In this document: positions 15,381-22,196 of the stretch, piece after piece
How the letters are laid out: every line of letters begins with the position of its first letter
How positions within the stretch are numbered: position 1 is the first letter of the stretch
Assembly (NCBI RefSeq): GCF_046159715.1
Contig: NZ_JBJXCT010000004.1
Location: forward strand, 1-64,000
Direction: 5' to 3'
Source of the DNA: Pampinifervens sp037481935
Lineage (GTDB): Bacteria; Aquificota; Aquificia; Aquificales; Aquificaceae
Length of the DNA: 64,000 nt
The notes under the pieces: generated by a model
Database searches by the model: none
What the model was told of the DNA's origin: nothing
Seen by the model: only the letters and a program-made list of their open reading frames with translations
Made by a program: the position numbers and the translations under genes

Positions 15381-16639
15381 GGCTTCTTTTTCTTTTGCTC
15401 CTTTCAGTCCTTGTTAGCTGTGCGGAAGTCAGTGCCAGAAGACCACTGCTTAACCTTCTTCCAGAAAGCAGGGAGATAGAAATAGGAAAGGCTTACATTC
15501 CATATGCCATAGAGGAGTTTGACGGTCTTTATCCGGACAGGGAGGTGCAGGAATATGTGAGAAATGTGGGGCTCAGCCTTGCAAGACATACAGAAAGAAG
15601 ACTGCCCTATGAGTTTTATGTGGTGAATTCCTCAAAGATAAACGCCTTTGCCCTGCCTGGAGGACCTGTGGTAATAACAAGGGGGCTTCTTATGAAGCTC
15701 TCTTCTGAGAGCGAGCTTGCAAGCGTCCTGGGGCATGAACTGGGACACATCAACGCAAGACATCATGCAAGATTTCTTGAAAAGCAGTTTGGGCTGAGTC
15801 TTCTCCTTAACATAGGGGCGCTTCTCGTAGGGGACAAGCCCTATGGGCAGGCGTTGCTTCAATTCGGTCAGGTTGGCGCTGGACTTCTCAGTCTAAAGTT
15901 TAGCAGAGACCAGGAGAGGGAGGCAGACCAGTATGGCATACTCTACACCTACAGGGCGGGATACGACCCAATGGCAATAGTCAGGGTTTTTGAAATGTTT
16001 AAATCTATGGAAAGAGGGGGAAGACCACCTGAGTGGTTGTCTACTCATCCCCTTCCAGAGACAAGAATAAAGGAGGCAAACAGAGAAATAGAGAAGTTAA
16101 GACCCAGCGGTGCATTCATAACCGATACGGAGGATTTTCAGAGGTTAAAGGAAAGATTAAAGAAAACCCAGCATTCCTTTGAAGAGTTTGATAAGGGCAA
16201 GAAAGCTTTTGCTAGCAACAATCACAGGCTTGCTCTTGAGCACTTTCAGAGAGCACTTGAATTATACCCGGAAAACTATGTGGCAAGGGCTTATATGGCA
16301 TATCTTCTTGCGGGAGAAGGAAAGCTTGAGGAGGCGGACAGAAACTCAAAAAGGGCTCTTCAGGCAATGCCCCATGTGTTCCTGACCAACTTTGTTCACG
16401 GTTATGTGAAGTTCCTGCGAAGAGAATATCAGGAATCTATCAGGCACCTTGAGAGAGCAAGACAGCTCATACCCGACCATGCAAGCACTCATTATTATCT
16501 GGGGAGAGATTATGAGGCGCTGGGGCAGTATTCCAGGGCTGTGGAACACTACAGAGCTGCCCTTGAACTCTCTCAGGGAAGGGCACCATGGGCAGAGGAT
16601 GCAAGGGAAAGGCTCAGAAGGCTGGGAAGTATGTGGTAG
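15377..16639 (+). CDS. M48-family metalloprotease lipoprotein with TPR repeats (BepA/YfgC-like)
   Basis: The 420-residue product starts at ATG 15377 with a lipoprotein signal (LSVLVSC, lipobox Cys15). The peptidase M48 domain carries HELGH at 120-124 (zinc ligands and catalytic Glu) and the third ligand in SRDQEREADQYG (about 180-190). Residues about 270-415 hold four TPR units (for example HRLALEHFQRALELYPENY and ASTHYYLGRDYEALGQYSRA). This is the plan of BepA, a periplasmic protease/chaperone that helps assemble or degrade outer-membrane proteins and LPS transport proteins. It overlaps hemW by 4 bp. Confidence 0.9.
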   Translation: MRLLFLLLLSVLVSCAEVSARRPLLNLLPESREIEIGKAYIPYAIEEFDGLYPDREVQEYVRNVGLSLARHTERRLPYEFYVVNSSKINAFALPGGPVVITRGLLMKLSSESELASVLGHELGHINARHHARFLEKQFGLSLLLNIGALLVGDKPYGQALLQFGQVGAGLLSLKFSRDQEREADQYGILYTYRAGYDPMAIVRVFEMFKSMERGGRPPEWLSTHPLPETRIKEANREIEKLRPSGAFITDTEDFQRLKERLKKTQHSFEEFDKGKKAFASNNHRLALEHFQRALELYPENYVARAYMAYLLAGEGKLEEADRNSKRALQAMPHVFLTNFVHGYVKFLRREYQESIRHLERARQLIPDHASTHYYLGRDYEALGQYSRAVEHYRAALELSQGRAPWAEDARERLRRLGSMW

Positions 16640-16648
16640 AATTTTTAC

Positions 16649-17779
16649 ATGGATATTCTTATGGGAGTTGGAAGGGCAGGTTTAAAATCTGGAGGAAAGC
16701 CAGACCTTCTTGTTGTTCTCCTTCCGCAGACTTGCAGGGCTTCCTTTCTCTTTACAAGGAATCACTTCAAATCTGCGAGTGTCCTGTATTCTCAGAAGGT
16801 CTTTAACGGAAAAGTCAGGGCAATGGTGATAAACAGCGGAAACGCCAACTGCGGGGTTGGGAAAGATGGTCTTCTCCATGCAGAGCTTATGGCAAAAAGA
16901 GTTGCGGAAAGGCTTGAAATTCAGGAGGAAGAGGTTCTGGTCTTTTCCACAGGCGTAATAGGCAAGCCAATGCCAATAGGAGACGTTCTTAATGCAATAG
17001 ATTCAGCCTGTTCGCTTCTTGAGCCTCTTGACCTCAAAAGAGCAAGCGAGGTTATATCCACAACAGACAGCTTTCCCAAGTATGACTTTGTAAAAAAGGG
17101 CAAGCTGGAAGCCTTTGGCTTTGCAAAGGGTGCTGGCATGATACACCCCAGCATGGGGACAATGCTTGCCTATGTGTTTACCAACGCAGACCTAGATGAA
17201 AATGTTATTGAGAGGTTACACAGAGACATAAACGAGAGAACCTTTAACTCTATTAGCGTGGATGGATGCATGAGCACCAACGACAGCTTTGGTTTAATTA
17301 GCCTTGGGCTTTTGAAGGAAGACCTGCAGGCAGTCAGCGATGCCATAGAGGAGGTTTCTCTCAGCCTTGCCAGAAAGATAGTGCAGGATGGGGAGGGTGC
17401 CACGAGGGTTATAAAGGTCCATGTGAAGAACACCTCCATACAGCTCAAGGCAAGGCTAATAGCCCAGGCCATTGCCACATCAAACCTTGTCAAGACAGCC
17501 ATATTTGGAAGAGACCCCAACTGGGGAAGAATAGTGGCTGCTGCAGGCTCCACGCCCTTTCCAATAGACCAGTTTAGACTAAAAGTTTACATGGGAACCC
17601 ATCTCCTCTACGATGGAAAAGTCCATCCCAGAGCTCTGGAAGGGGCAAAAAGGTATCTTGAAGAATCTCAGGAGGTGGAGATAACCCTTGACCTGATGGA
17701 AGGAAAGGAAAGCTGGACCTACTACAGCTCAGACCTAACATACGATTACATAAAGATAAACGCCGAATACACCACTTGA
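16649..17779 (+). CDS. argJ: Glutamate N-acetyltransferase / ornithine acetyltransferase
   Basis: The 376-residue protein belongs to the ArgJ family of the arginine pathway, which moves the acetyl group from acetylornithine to glutamate and may also make acetylglutamate. ArgJ is cleaved by itself at an Ala-Thr or similar bond; here the site lies in KGAGMIHPSMGTMLAYVFTNA, with the Thr of MGTML as nucleophile and Gly where most homologues have Ala. Other conserved parts are NSGNANCGVG, STGVIGKPMP, TTDSFPK, SVDGCMSTND and GRDPNWGRI. The N terminus is somewhat short before GLKSGGKPDL. It begins 9 bp after the M48 gene. Confidence 0.92.
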   Translation: MDILMGVGRAGLKSGGKPDLLVVLLPQTCRASFLFTRNHFKSASVLYSQKVFNGKVRAMVINSGNANCGVGKDGLLHAELMAKRVAERLEIQEEEVLVFSTGVIGKPMPIGDVLNAIDSACSLLEPLDLKRASEVISTTDSFPKYDFVKKGKLEAFGFAKGAGMIHPSMGTMLAYVFTNADLDENVIERLHRDINERTFNSISVDGCMSTNDSFGLISLGLLKEDLQAVSDAIEEVSLSLARKIVQDGEGATRVIKVHVKNTSIQLKARLIAQAIATSNLVKTAIFGRDPNWGRIVAAAGSTPFPIDQFRLKVYMGTHLLYDGKVHPRALEGAKRYLEESQEVEITLDLMEGKESWTYYSSDLTYDYIKINAEYTT

Positions 17780-17810
17780 AAAGTAAAAGCACCATGGTAA
17801 ATTAATAGAC

Positions 17811-18329
17811 ATGACGAAGTATGTTCCCTACATACTTGCGGGCATACTCTTTTTTATGGTTCTTTTCTTCGGACTCAAGCATAGAGAGGAAGAGCTTCTT
17901 CAGAATTCTTACAGACCGCCTGTGGAACAGTCTCTGCCAGACTTTACCTTTAAAACAACTGATGGCAAAGAACTAAAACTCTCCCAGCTTCGTGGAAAGG
18001 CAGTTCTTCTTAACTTCTGGGCTACCTGGTGCCCACCCTGTAAGGAAGAGATGCCAATCTTTGAGAGGGAATACAGGAGGTGCAGGGATAGAGGCTTTGA
18101 GGTGCTTGCGGTAAACATGGACAGCTCAGAAGGAGCTCTGGAAAAGTTTTTGAGGGAGAACAGATACTCTTTCACCATAGTAAGGCCATCGGAAGAGCTT
18201 GAAAAGGAGTTAAAGCTTATGGGATTTCCTACCTCCTACCTGCTTGACAGGAACGGTAAAATCTATCGTATAAGGCTTGGTGTCTACAGGGAGCTGGAAA
18301 AGGACCTGAAAGAGCTTCTTGGATGTTAA
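17811..18329 (+). CDS. TlpA/ResA-like membrane-anchored thioredoxin
   Basis: A 172-residue protein with an N-terminal transmembrane anchor (about 5-22) and a thioredoxin-fold domain carrying WCPPC (Cys74, Cys77) and the cis-Pro in MGFPTSYLLD. TlpA/ResA proteins reduce disulfides outside the cytoplasm, often in apocytochrome c before heme attachment; a c-type cytochrome and a CcsA-like protein are encoded elsewhere in the window. TAAATT at 17799-17804 ends about 6-7 nt before the ATG, so it may have its own promoter. Confidence 0.88.
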   Translation: MTKYVPYILAGILFFMVLFFGLKHREEELLQNSYRPPVEQSLPDFTFKTTDGKELKLSQLRGKAVLLNFWATWCPPCKEEMPIFEREYRRCRDRGFEVLAVNMDSSEGALEKFLRENRYSFTIVRPSEELEKELKLMGFPTSYLLDRNGKIYRIRLGVYRELEKDLKELLGC

Positions 18330-18335
18330 CTGTGG

Positions 18336-18355
18336 TATAATGCTCTGTCTGGAGG
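18336..18355 (+). promoter_or_regulatory. -10 box and ribosome-binding site of rpmI
   Basis: TATAAT at 18336-18341 and GGAGG at 18351-18355 precede the rpmI ATG at 18363. Unlike many genes here, this one has room for a short leader with a Shine-Dalgarno site. Confidence 0.6.
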
Positions 18356-18362
18356 TCTGCAT

Positions 18363-18566
18363 ATGGCAAAGGTGAAGATGAAAAGCAACAGGTCGGCAAA
18401 GAAAAGGTTTAAGGTTACCGCAACAGGAAAGATAAAAAGACAGAAGGCTGGCGGTTCACACTACAACACCCACAAGGCAAAGGACAGGAAGAGAAGGCTA
18501 AGAAAGGCAGCCCTTGTCCACCCCAGCTGGGAGGACAAGGTCAGGGGTATGCTAAAGGAGTTTTAG
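18363..18566 (+). CDS. rpmI: 50S ribosomal protein bL35
   Basis: A 67-residue, very basic protein starting MAKVKMKSNRSAKKRFKVT, with the conserved TGKIKRQKAGGSHYNTHK segment and a C terminus HPSWEDKVRGML, which is bL35. In most bacteria rpmI sits in infC-rpmI-rplT; here no infC precedes it and rplT does not follow. The stop TAG overlaps the end of the convergent flavoprotein gene by 4 bp. Confidence 0.95.
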   Translation: MAKVKMKSNRSAKKRFKVTATGKIKRQKAGGSHYNTHKAKDRKRRLRKAALVHPSWEDKVRGMLKEF

Positions 18567-19819
18567 CCAAAGAGGTCTCTCCATAGGCCTCTTGCCCATT
18601 CTTCATACCTTTTTGCAGTGCTTTCCTTTCTCTGATTGTCCTCTCTGTGAGTGGGGACAAACCTCTTTGATACCGCGTCGTATCTGAAGGCAGTTTCCGT
18701 CATTATGGCTTCCCTGTCGCTCACCATTGCGTAGCATATCATCTGCAGATATTCTTCTTTGACTTCTTTACCCTGAATCCTTGCGTTTATGAGCTTTGCC
18801 ACCATTTTACCTTCAGAGTGTGCCGCATAACCGCTCTTTGGAAGGTAGCTCTGACAGGCATCTCCTATGACAAAGACATTCTTCACGGAGGATTCAAAGG
18901 TGAGCGGATTGACCTCCACCCATTTCTGACCCCTTTTCAAAAGCCCAGCCTCTTCAAGAAGCCTGTTTGCTTTCATTGGCGGGATTATGCTGGCAAGGTC
19001 ATACTTGAAGTCTCCGTGGGAAGTCTTTACCACCCTCTTCTGGACATCTACTTCCCTTACCTGTGCAGAGGTTATGTAGGTAGCTATATCCTTGTAGAGG
19101 TCGTAATAGGCGGATAGGAAGCCTTCGGAGTTTATTATAGGTCTTTCGTTGGCATCAATAAAATACATGTGGGCTTTGAGCTTGTTTCTTTTTATCATGC
19201 TGGCTATAAGGGCGGCACGCTCATAGGGTGCAGGAGGACATCTAAAGGGAGGTGGTGGGACGGTTATCACAATATCACCGCCCTCAAAATCCTCTATTAG
19301 CCTTTTGAGGTATATGTGCTCTGAGCCTGGTTTGAAGGCTGGAGGGTTGTAAACAAGGGATTCTCTGTAAAAGGGCGCATCTTCTATGTCGTAATCTATG
19401 CCAGGAGAAAGCACCAGATAGTCGTAGGCTATGTATCCTGATGATGTTCTTACAGCTTTTCTGTCAAGCTCAATTCCAAGGACTTTGTCGTTCAAAACTT
19501 TAACTCCATGCTTCACTTCCAGCACATTGTAAGAAAAGCAAAGGGGTGTAAGCTCCATGAGACCGGCCAAAAAGTGGTTTGACATGGGACAGGACATGAA
19601 AAAGGGCCTTTCCTCAATCAGTATTACATCAAGCCTTGGATTTTCCTTCTTCAGATACTTGGCGGTCGTCACACCCCCATAACCACCACCCACTATGACT
19701 ACCTGAGCCTTCTGCCTCCTTGGGGTTTTTGCGTATACCATCATGGGTGCAGTCAGGCCAAGGGCTACAACCCCACTCAGCAACTCTCTTCTGTTAACAC
19801 TTGACAACTGCCTGAACAT
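18563..19819 (-). CDS. FCSD-type flavoprotein (sulfide dehydrogenase flavin subunit family), Tat-exported
   Basis: A 418-residue NAD(P)/FAD-dependent oxidoreductase with a twin-arginine signal (NRRELLSGVV, residues 9-18), the dinucleotide motif VIVGGGYGG (about 41-49) and the FCSD/SQR pattern: FMSCPMSN (Cys77), VTVPPPPFRCPPAPYERA (Cys194), a late GDA motif and a C-terminal MICYAMVSDRE Cys. Cys194 and the Cys of the late ICYAM motif align with the redox-active disulfide of flavocytochrome c sulfide dehydrogenase. Likely role: oxidation of sulfide or a related sulfur compound in the periplasm, passing electrons to a cytochrome or to the neighbouring Rieske protein. No cytochrome subunit is adjacent. 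It overlaps the Rieske gene by 26 bp. Confidence 0.85.
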   Translation of the reverse strand: MFRQLSSVNRRELLSGVVALGLTAPMMVYAKTPRRQKAQVVIVGGGYGGVTTAKYLKKENPRLDVILIEERPFFMSCPMSNHFLAGLMELTPLCFSYNVLEVKHGVKVLNDKVLGIELDRKAVRTSSGYIAYDYLVLSPGIDYDIEDAPFYRESLVYNPPAFKPGSEHIYLKRLIEDFEGGDIVITVPPPPFRCPPAPYERAALIASMIKRNKLKAHMYFIDANERPIINSEGFLSAYYDLYKDIATYITSAQVREVDVQKRVVKTSHGDFKYDLASIIPPMKANRLLEEAGLLKRGQKWVEVNPLTFESSVKNVFVIGDACQSYLPKSGYAAHSEGKMVAKLINARIQGKEVKEEYLQMICYAMVSDREAIMTETAFRYDAVSKRFVPTHREDNQRKESTAKRYEEWARGLWRDLFG

Positions 19820-20513
19820 ATTTATCCACCTCCATAACAGTGCAATTATCTACAAGCTCTCTTGCCTTTACGGTGGAGCCATACTGCTGTCTTAACTCTG
19901 TCCTGTAGTTGTCAAAAAACTGCTGAAACTGGTCTTTGCCCAGAACGCCCACTGCGTAAATCTTACCTTCCTCTTCCTGAAGCACTATTGAGGCGAGAGG
20001 GAAGTCTGCCGGACCATCTATAACACTACCCCCATTTCTGGGGTCGTATAGGGCAAGATGGGCACAGCACTGGATTATACCCGCTTTCTTTGTGGTTTCT
20101 GAAGGAGCATCGGGTGGATAGTAGTTTATGAAGGAATACTGGGGAGTTGGATAGCTCCACTGATGGGCGCAAATGGCGGAGTATGCTACTATGCTCTTTC
20201 TGGAACCAATCCCACCACCCCACCTGTAGCTTTTACCGTCTTTGAGCCTTATCTCCGCAGGTGGGACCGTTTCACCGAGGTTAATTAAATAGCAGGGTGT
20301 GGCAGTATGAGGGTAGAAAAAGATGTAGTTTACATGAGGCCTTATATCCTCCTCCTTGAGAGGGGAGCCATCCTGCTTTACAAGCAACGCCTTTTTGTAA
20401 GCCTGAAACATACCATCCTTTTGCTGTGCAAGCACCTGAGAGAAAAAGCTGGCATCTAACATTGAGGCCACCGCTACAGTGCTGCAGGTTTTTATGAAAT
20501 CCCTTCTGTCCAT
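19794..20513 (-). CDS. Tat-exported Rieske [2Fe-2S] protein
   Basis: This 239-residue protein starts with a twin-arginine signal (MDRRDFIKTC) and contains Rieske cluster motifs C115-A-H117 (ICAHQW) and C149-C-A-H152 (QCCAHLALYDP). The two motifs are separated by about 31 residues, longer than the typical 15-20, with a Tyr/Pro-rich insertion between. There is no GCP after the second box as in bc1 Rieske proteins. It therefore looks like a dedicated periplasmic electron carrier rather than the cytochrome bc1 subunit. It is translated just before, and overlaps with, the flavoprotein gene at 18563-19819, suggesting a flavin-to-Rieske electron path. Confidence 0.82.
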   Translation of the reverse strand: MDRRDFIKTCSTVAVASMLDASFFSQVLAQQKDGMFQAYKKALLVKQDGSPLKEEDIRPHVNYIFFYPHTATPCYLINLGETVPPAEIRLKDGKSYRWGGGIGSRKSIVAYSAICAHQWSYPTPQYSFINYYPPDAPSETTKKAGIIQCCAHLALYDPRNGGSVIDGPADFPLASIVLQEEEGKIYAVGVLGKDQFQQFFDNYRTELRQQYGSTVKARELVDNCTVMEVDKYVQAVVKC

Positions 20514-20664
20514 GTATTACACCTCATATTTTATTTTAAGTGTCCTCCTAAAGTGTATGCAAGCTGAGTGCCATAGAAAAAGCATGAAATATCCTTATTT
20601 TCAATAACCCATAATTGTTTTCCGGTGCAACATATGTTGCAACGGGGCGGCTGCCCCGCCCTCA
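20514..20664. promoter_or_regulatory. Terminator hairpin and 16-bp palindrome between flavoprotein and Rieske genes
   Basis: This 151-bp gap holds, in minus-strand order: a GC hairpin just after the stop of the flavoprotein gene (GGGGC-AGCC-GCCCC type, about 20644-20660), then the perfect palindrome TGCAACATATGTTGCA (20626-20641), then an AT-rich stretch leading to the Rieske ATG at 20513 (AAAATA boxes near 20525-20540). The hairpin probably attenuates or ends the upstream transcript. The palindrome looks like an operator for the Rieske-flavoprotein pair. Confidence 0.55.
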
Positions 20665-21993
20665 TCAGGAGAACATGTCCTTATACATGGCCCTTGCCCA
20701 TTCGTAAGTTGCTTTTGCAAGAGCTTCCGACCTTTCGTTTATTGTTCTTGGTTTTGGGGTTATCTTGTTTTCTTGCCTGTTATACTCGTAGGTGACGTTT
20801 ATAACAATTGCTTCCTGAGGTGAGCCGTTGACCATAGAGTAGCATGTGTTATCTGGCAACGCAAGAGGAGCCTCTTTACCCGCTATCCTTGATGCGATAA
20901 CCTTTGCCACAATCTTACCCTGAGAGTTGCCCATATGTCCGCTCTTTGGATAGGCTACCCCAAGGGCTGGAGATATAACATCACCCACCAGAAAGACGTT
21001 GGGGTCAGCCTTTGCCTGGAAGGTGAGCGGGTCCTGGTCTGCCCAGCCGGTGGGCTTGCCCTCCTTGTCCTTTGCTATCAGGTCTGCCATCCAGACGAGT
21101 TCTCCAGCCTGCTGGGGTGGTATTATGTTGGCATCAGCAAACTTGAAGTCTCCAGCAGTTGTCTTTATAACCTTCTTTACGGGGTCTATCTCTTTTATGG
21201 ATGCTTTTGTAACCACCTCCACTATGCCAAGATAAACCTGTTCATATGCCATTCTGAAGCCAGGACCCTTGGGGGCTATATCTTCCTTAGGGTCAAGAAG
21301 TATTACCCTTCCCTTCGCCTTGTTTCTCTTGAAAACTTCTGCCACCATACATGCCCTTTCGTATGGGGCGGGTGGGCACCTGTATGCTCCAGGTGGAACT
21401 GTTATGATGAAGTCTCCCTCTTCAAACTCCCATATTTTCCTCTTGAGGGCGAGGTGTTCTGAACCCGGTATGTATGCGGGAGGAAAGTTCATCTTTGTAA
21501 ACCTTATAAGGTCCGCGTTGTCTCCAAACCAGGGAGCGTAGTTATAGCGTATACCGGGGGCAAGAACAAGGTAGTTATACTCTATGAATCCCCTTGTGGT
21601 ATAAACCCTTTTTCTATCCCTTTCTATGCCTATAACCTTATCGTTTACAAACCTGTAGCCATACTTAGTAGCAGGCTGGAGATAATCATGGGATATAAAG
21701 TCCAGGTTTACCAGGTTGGCAAGCCATGGGTTGGATATGGGGCATGAGAAGAAGTTGGGCCTCTGTTCTATGAGGACCACATCTATGTTAGGGTTTTCCC
21801 TCTTGAGATACTTTGCTACAGTGAGACCAGCCCATCCACCACCGCAGACTACCACCCTGTTGCCTTTTGGTGGAGGCATGAGAGCTTCCATCTTTACAAC
21901 CCTTTCTGCCGCTGCAAAAACAGGTTGTGATGAAACTCCGAGAGCAACAGCCCCTACTCCTACAGACTTTAAAAGGTCACGCCTTGTAACCAT
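20665..21993 (-). CDS. Second FCSD-type flavoprotein, Tat-exported
   Basis: The 442-residue protein is a clear paralogue of the product of 18563-19819. It has a twin-arginine signal (TRRDLLKSVGV), VVVCGGGWAGL at the FAD site, FFSCPISN (Cys at about 83), VPPGAYRCPPAPYERA, VGDVISPA and NTCYSMV; the Cys of RCPPAP and the Cys of TCYSMV are the candidate redox disulfide. A FCSD-type flavin-binding C-terminal domain is present (YEWARAMYKDMF at the end mirrors YEEWARGLWRDLF in the paralogue). It has a consensus promoter (see 22024-22053) and a GGGAGG ribosome-binding site. Function: periplasmic sulfide or thiol/persulfide oxidation, inferred from family. Confidence 0.85.
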   Translation of the reverse strand: MVTRRDLLKSVGVGAVALGVSSQPVFAAAERVVKMEALMPPPKGNRVVVCGGGWAGLTVAKYLKRENPNIDVVLIEQRPNFFSCPISNPWLANLVNLDFISHDYLQPATKYGYRFVNDKVIGIERDRKRVYTTRGFIEYNYLVLAPGIRYNYAPWFGDNADLIRFTKMNFPPAYIPGSEHLALKRKIWEFEEGDFIITVPPGAYRCPPAPYERACMVAEVFKRNKAKGRVILLDPKEDIAPKGPGFRMAYEQVYLGIVEVVTKASIKEIDPVKKVIKTTAGDFKFADANIIPPQQAGELVWMADLIAKDKEGKPTGWADQDPLTFQAKADPNVFLVGDVISPALGVAYPKSGHMGNSQGKIVAKVIASRIAGKEAPLALPDNTCYSMVNGSPQEAIVINVTYEYNRQENKITPKPRTINERSEALAKATYEWARAMYKDMFS

Positions 21994-22023
21994 GCTTTAC
22001 CTCCCTTAAAAGGTTTGATTAAA

Positions 22024-22053
22024 ATCATAGCCTCTGAAAAGCAGGCTTGTCAA
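22024..22053 (-). promoter_or_regulatory. Consensus sigma-70-type promoter of the second FCSD-type gene
   Basis: On the minus strand TTGACA (22053-22048) and TATGAT (22029-22024) are separated by 18 bp and followed by a GGGAGG site before the ATG at 21993. Confidence 0.7.
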
Positions 22054-22077
22054 TAAGAAAATGTTTGGTGAGTTATT

Positions 22078-22100
22078 AATTATGCTTATTTAAGCTAATT
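22078..22100. promoter_or_regulatory. Imperfect inverted repeat, candidate operator
   Basis: AATTA-(T)-GCTTA-TT-TAAGC-TAATT is a 10-bp inverted repeat with one bulged base and a 2-bp centre. It sits between the divergent promoters of the flavoprotein gene and ilvB, about 25-30 bp upstream of the former's -35 box and about 32 bp from the ilvB -35 box. Confidence 0.5.
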
Positions 22101-22131
22101 CTTATGGGCTTATACTTCAGGTGAAGAAGAC

Positions 22132-22191
22132 TTAACAAAATTTAAACAGATGCGTATATTTTATATCCTTACAGATTTTTTTTATGGAGGT
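22132..22191 (+). promoter_or_regulatory. Promoter and ribosome-binding site of ilvBN
   Basis: TTAACA (22132-22137), a 17-bp spacer and TATATT (22155-22160) precede a leader of about 30 nt with a T8 run and GGAGG at 22187-22191. I see no leader peptide rich in branched amino acids and no T-box. Confidence 0.55.
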
Positions 22192-22196
22192 AAAAG

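Noticed and set aside
22101..22196. Transcription attenuator or T-box before ilvB
   Set aside because: There is a T8 run but no stable hairpin before it and no leader peptide rich in Leu, Ile or Val.
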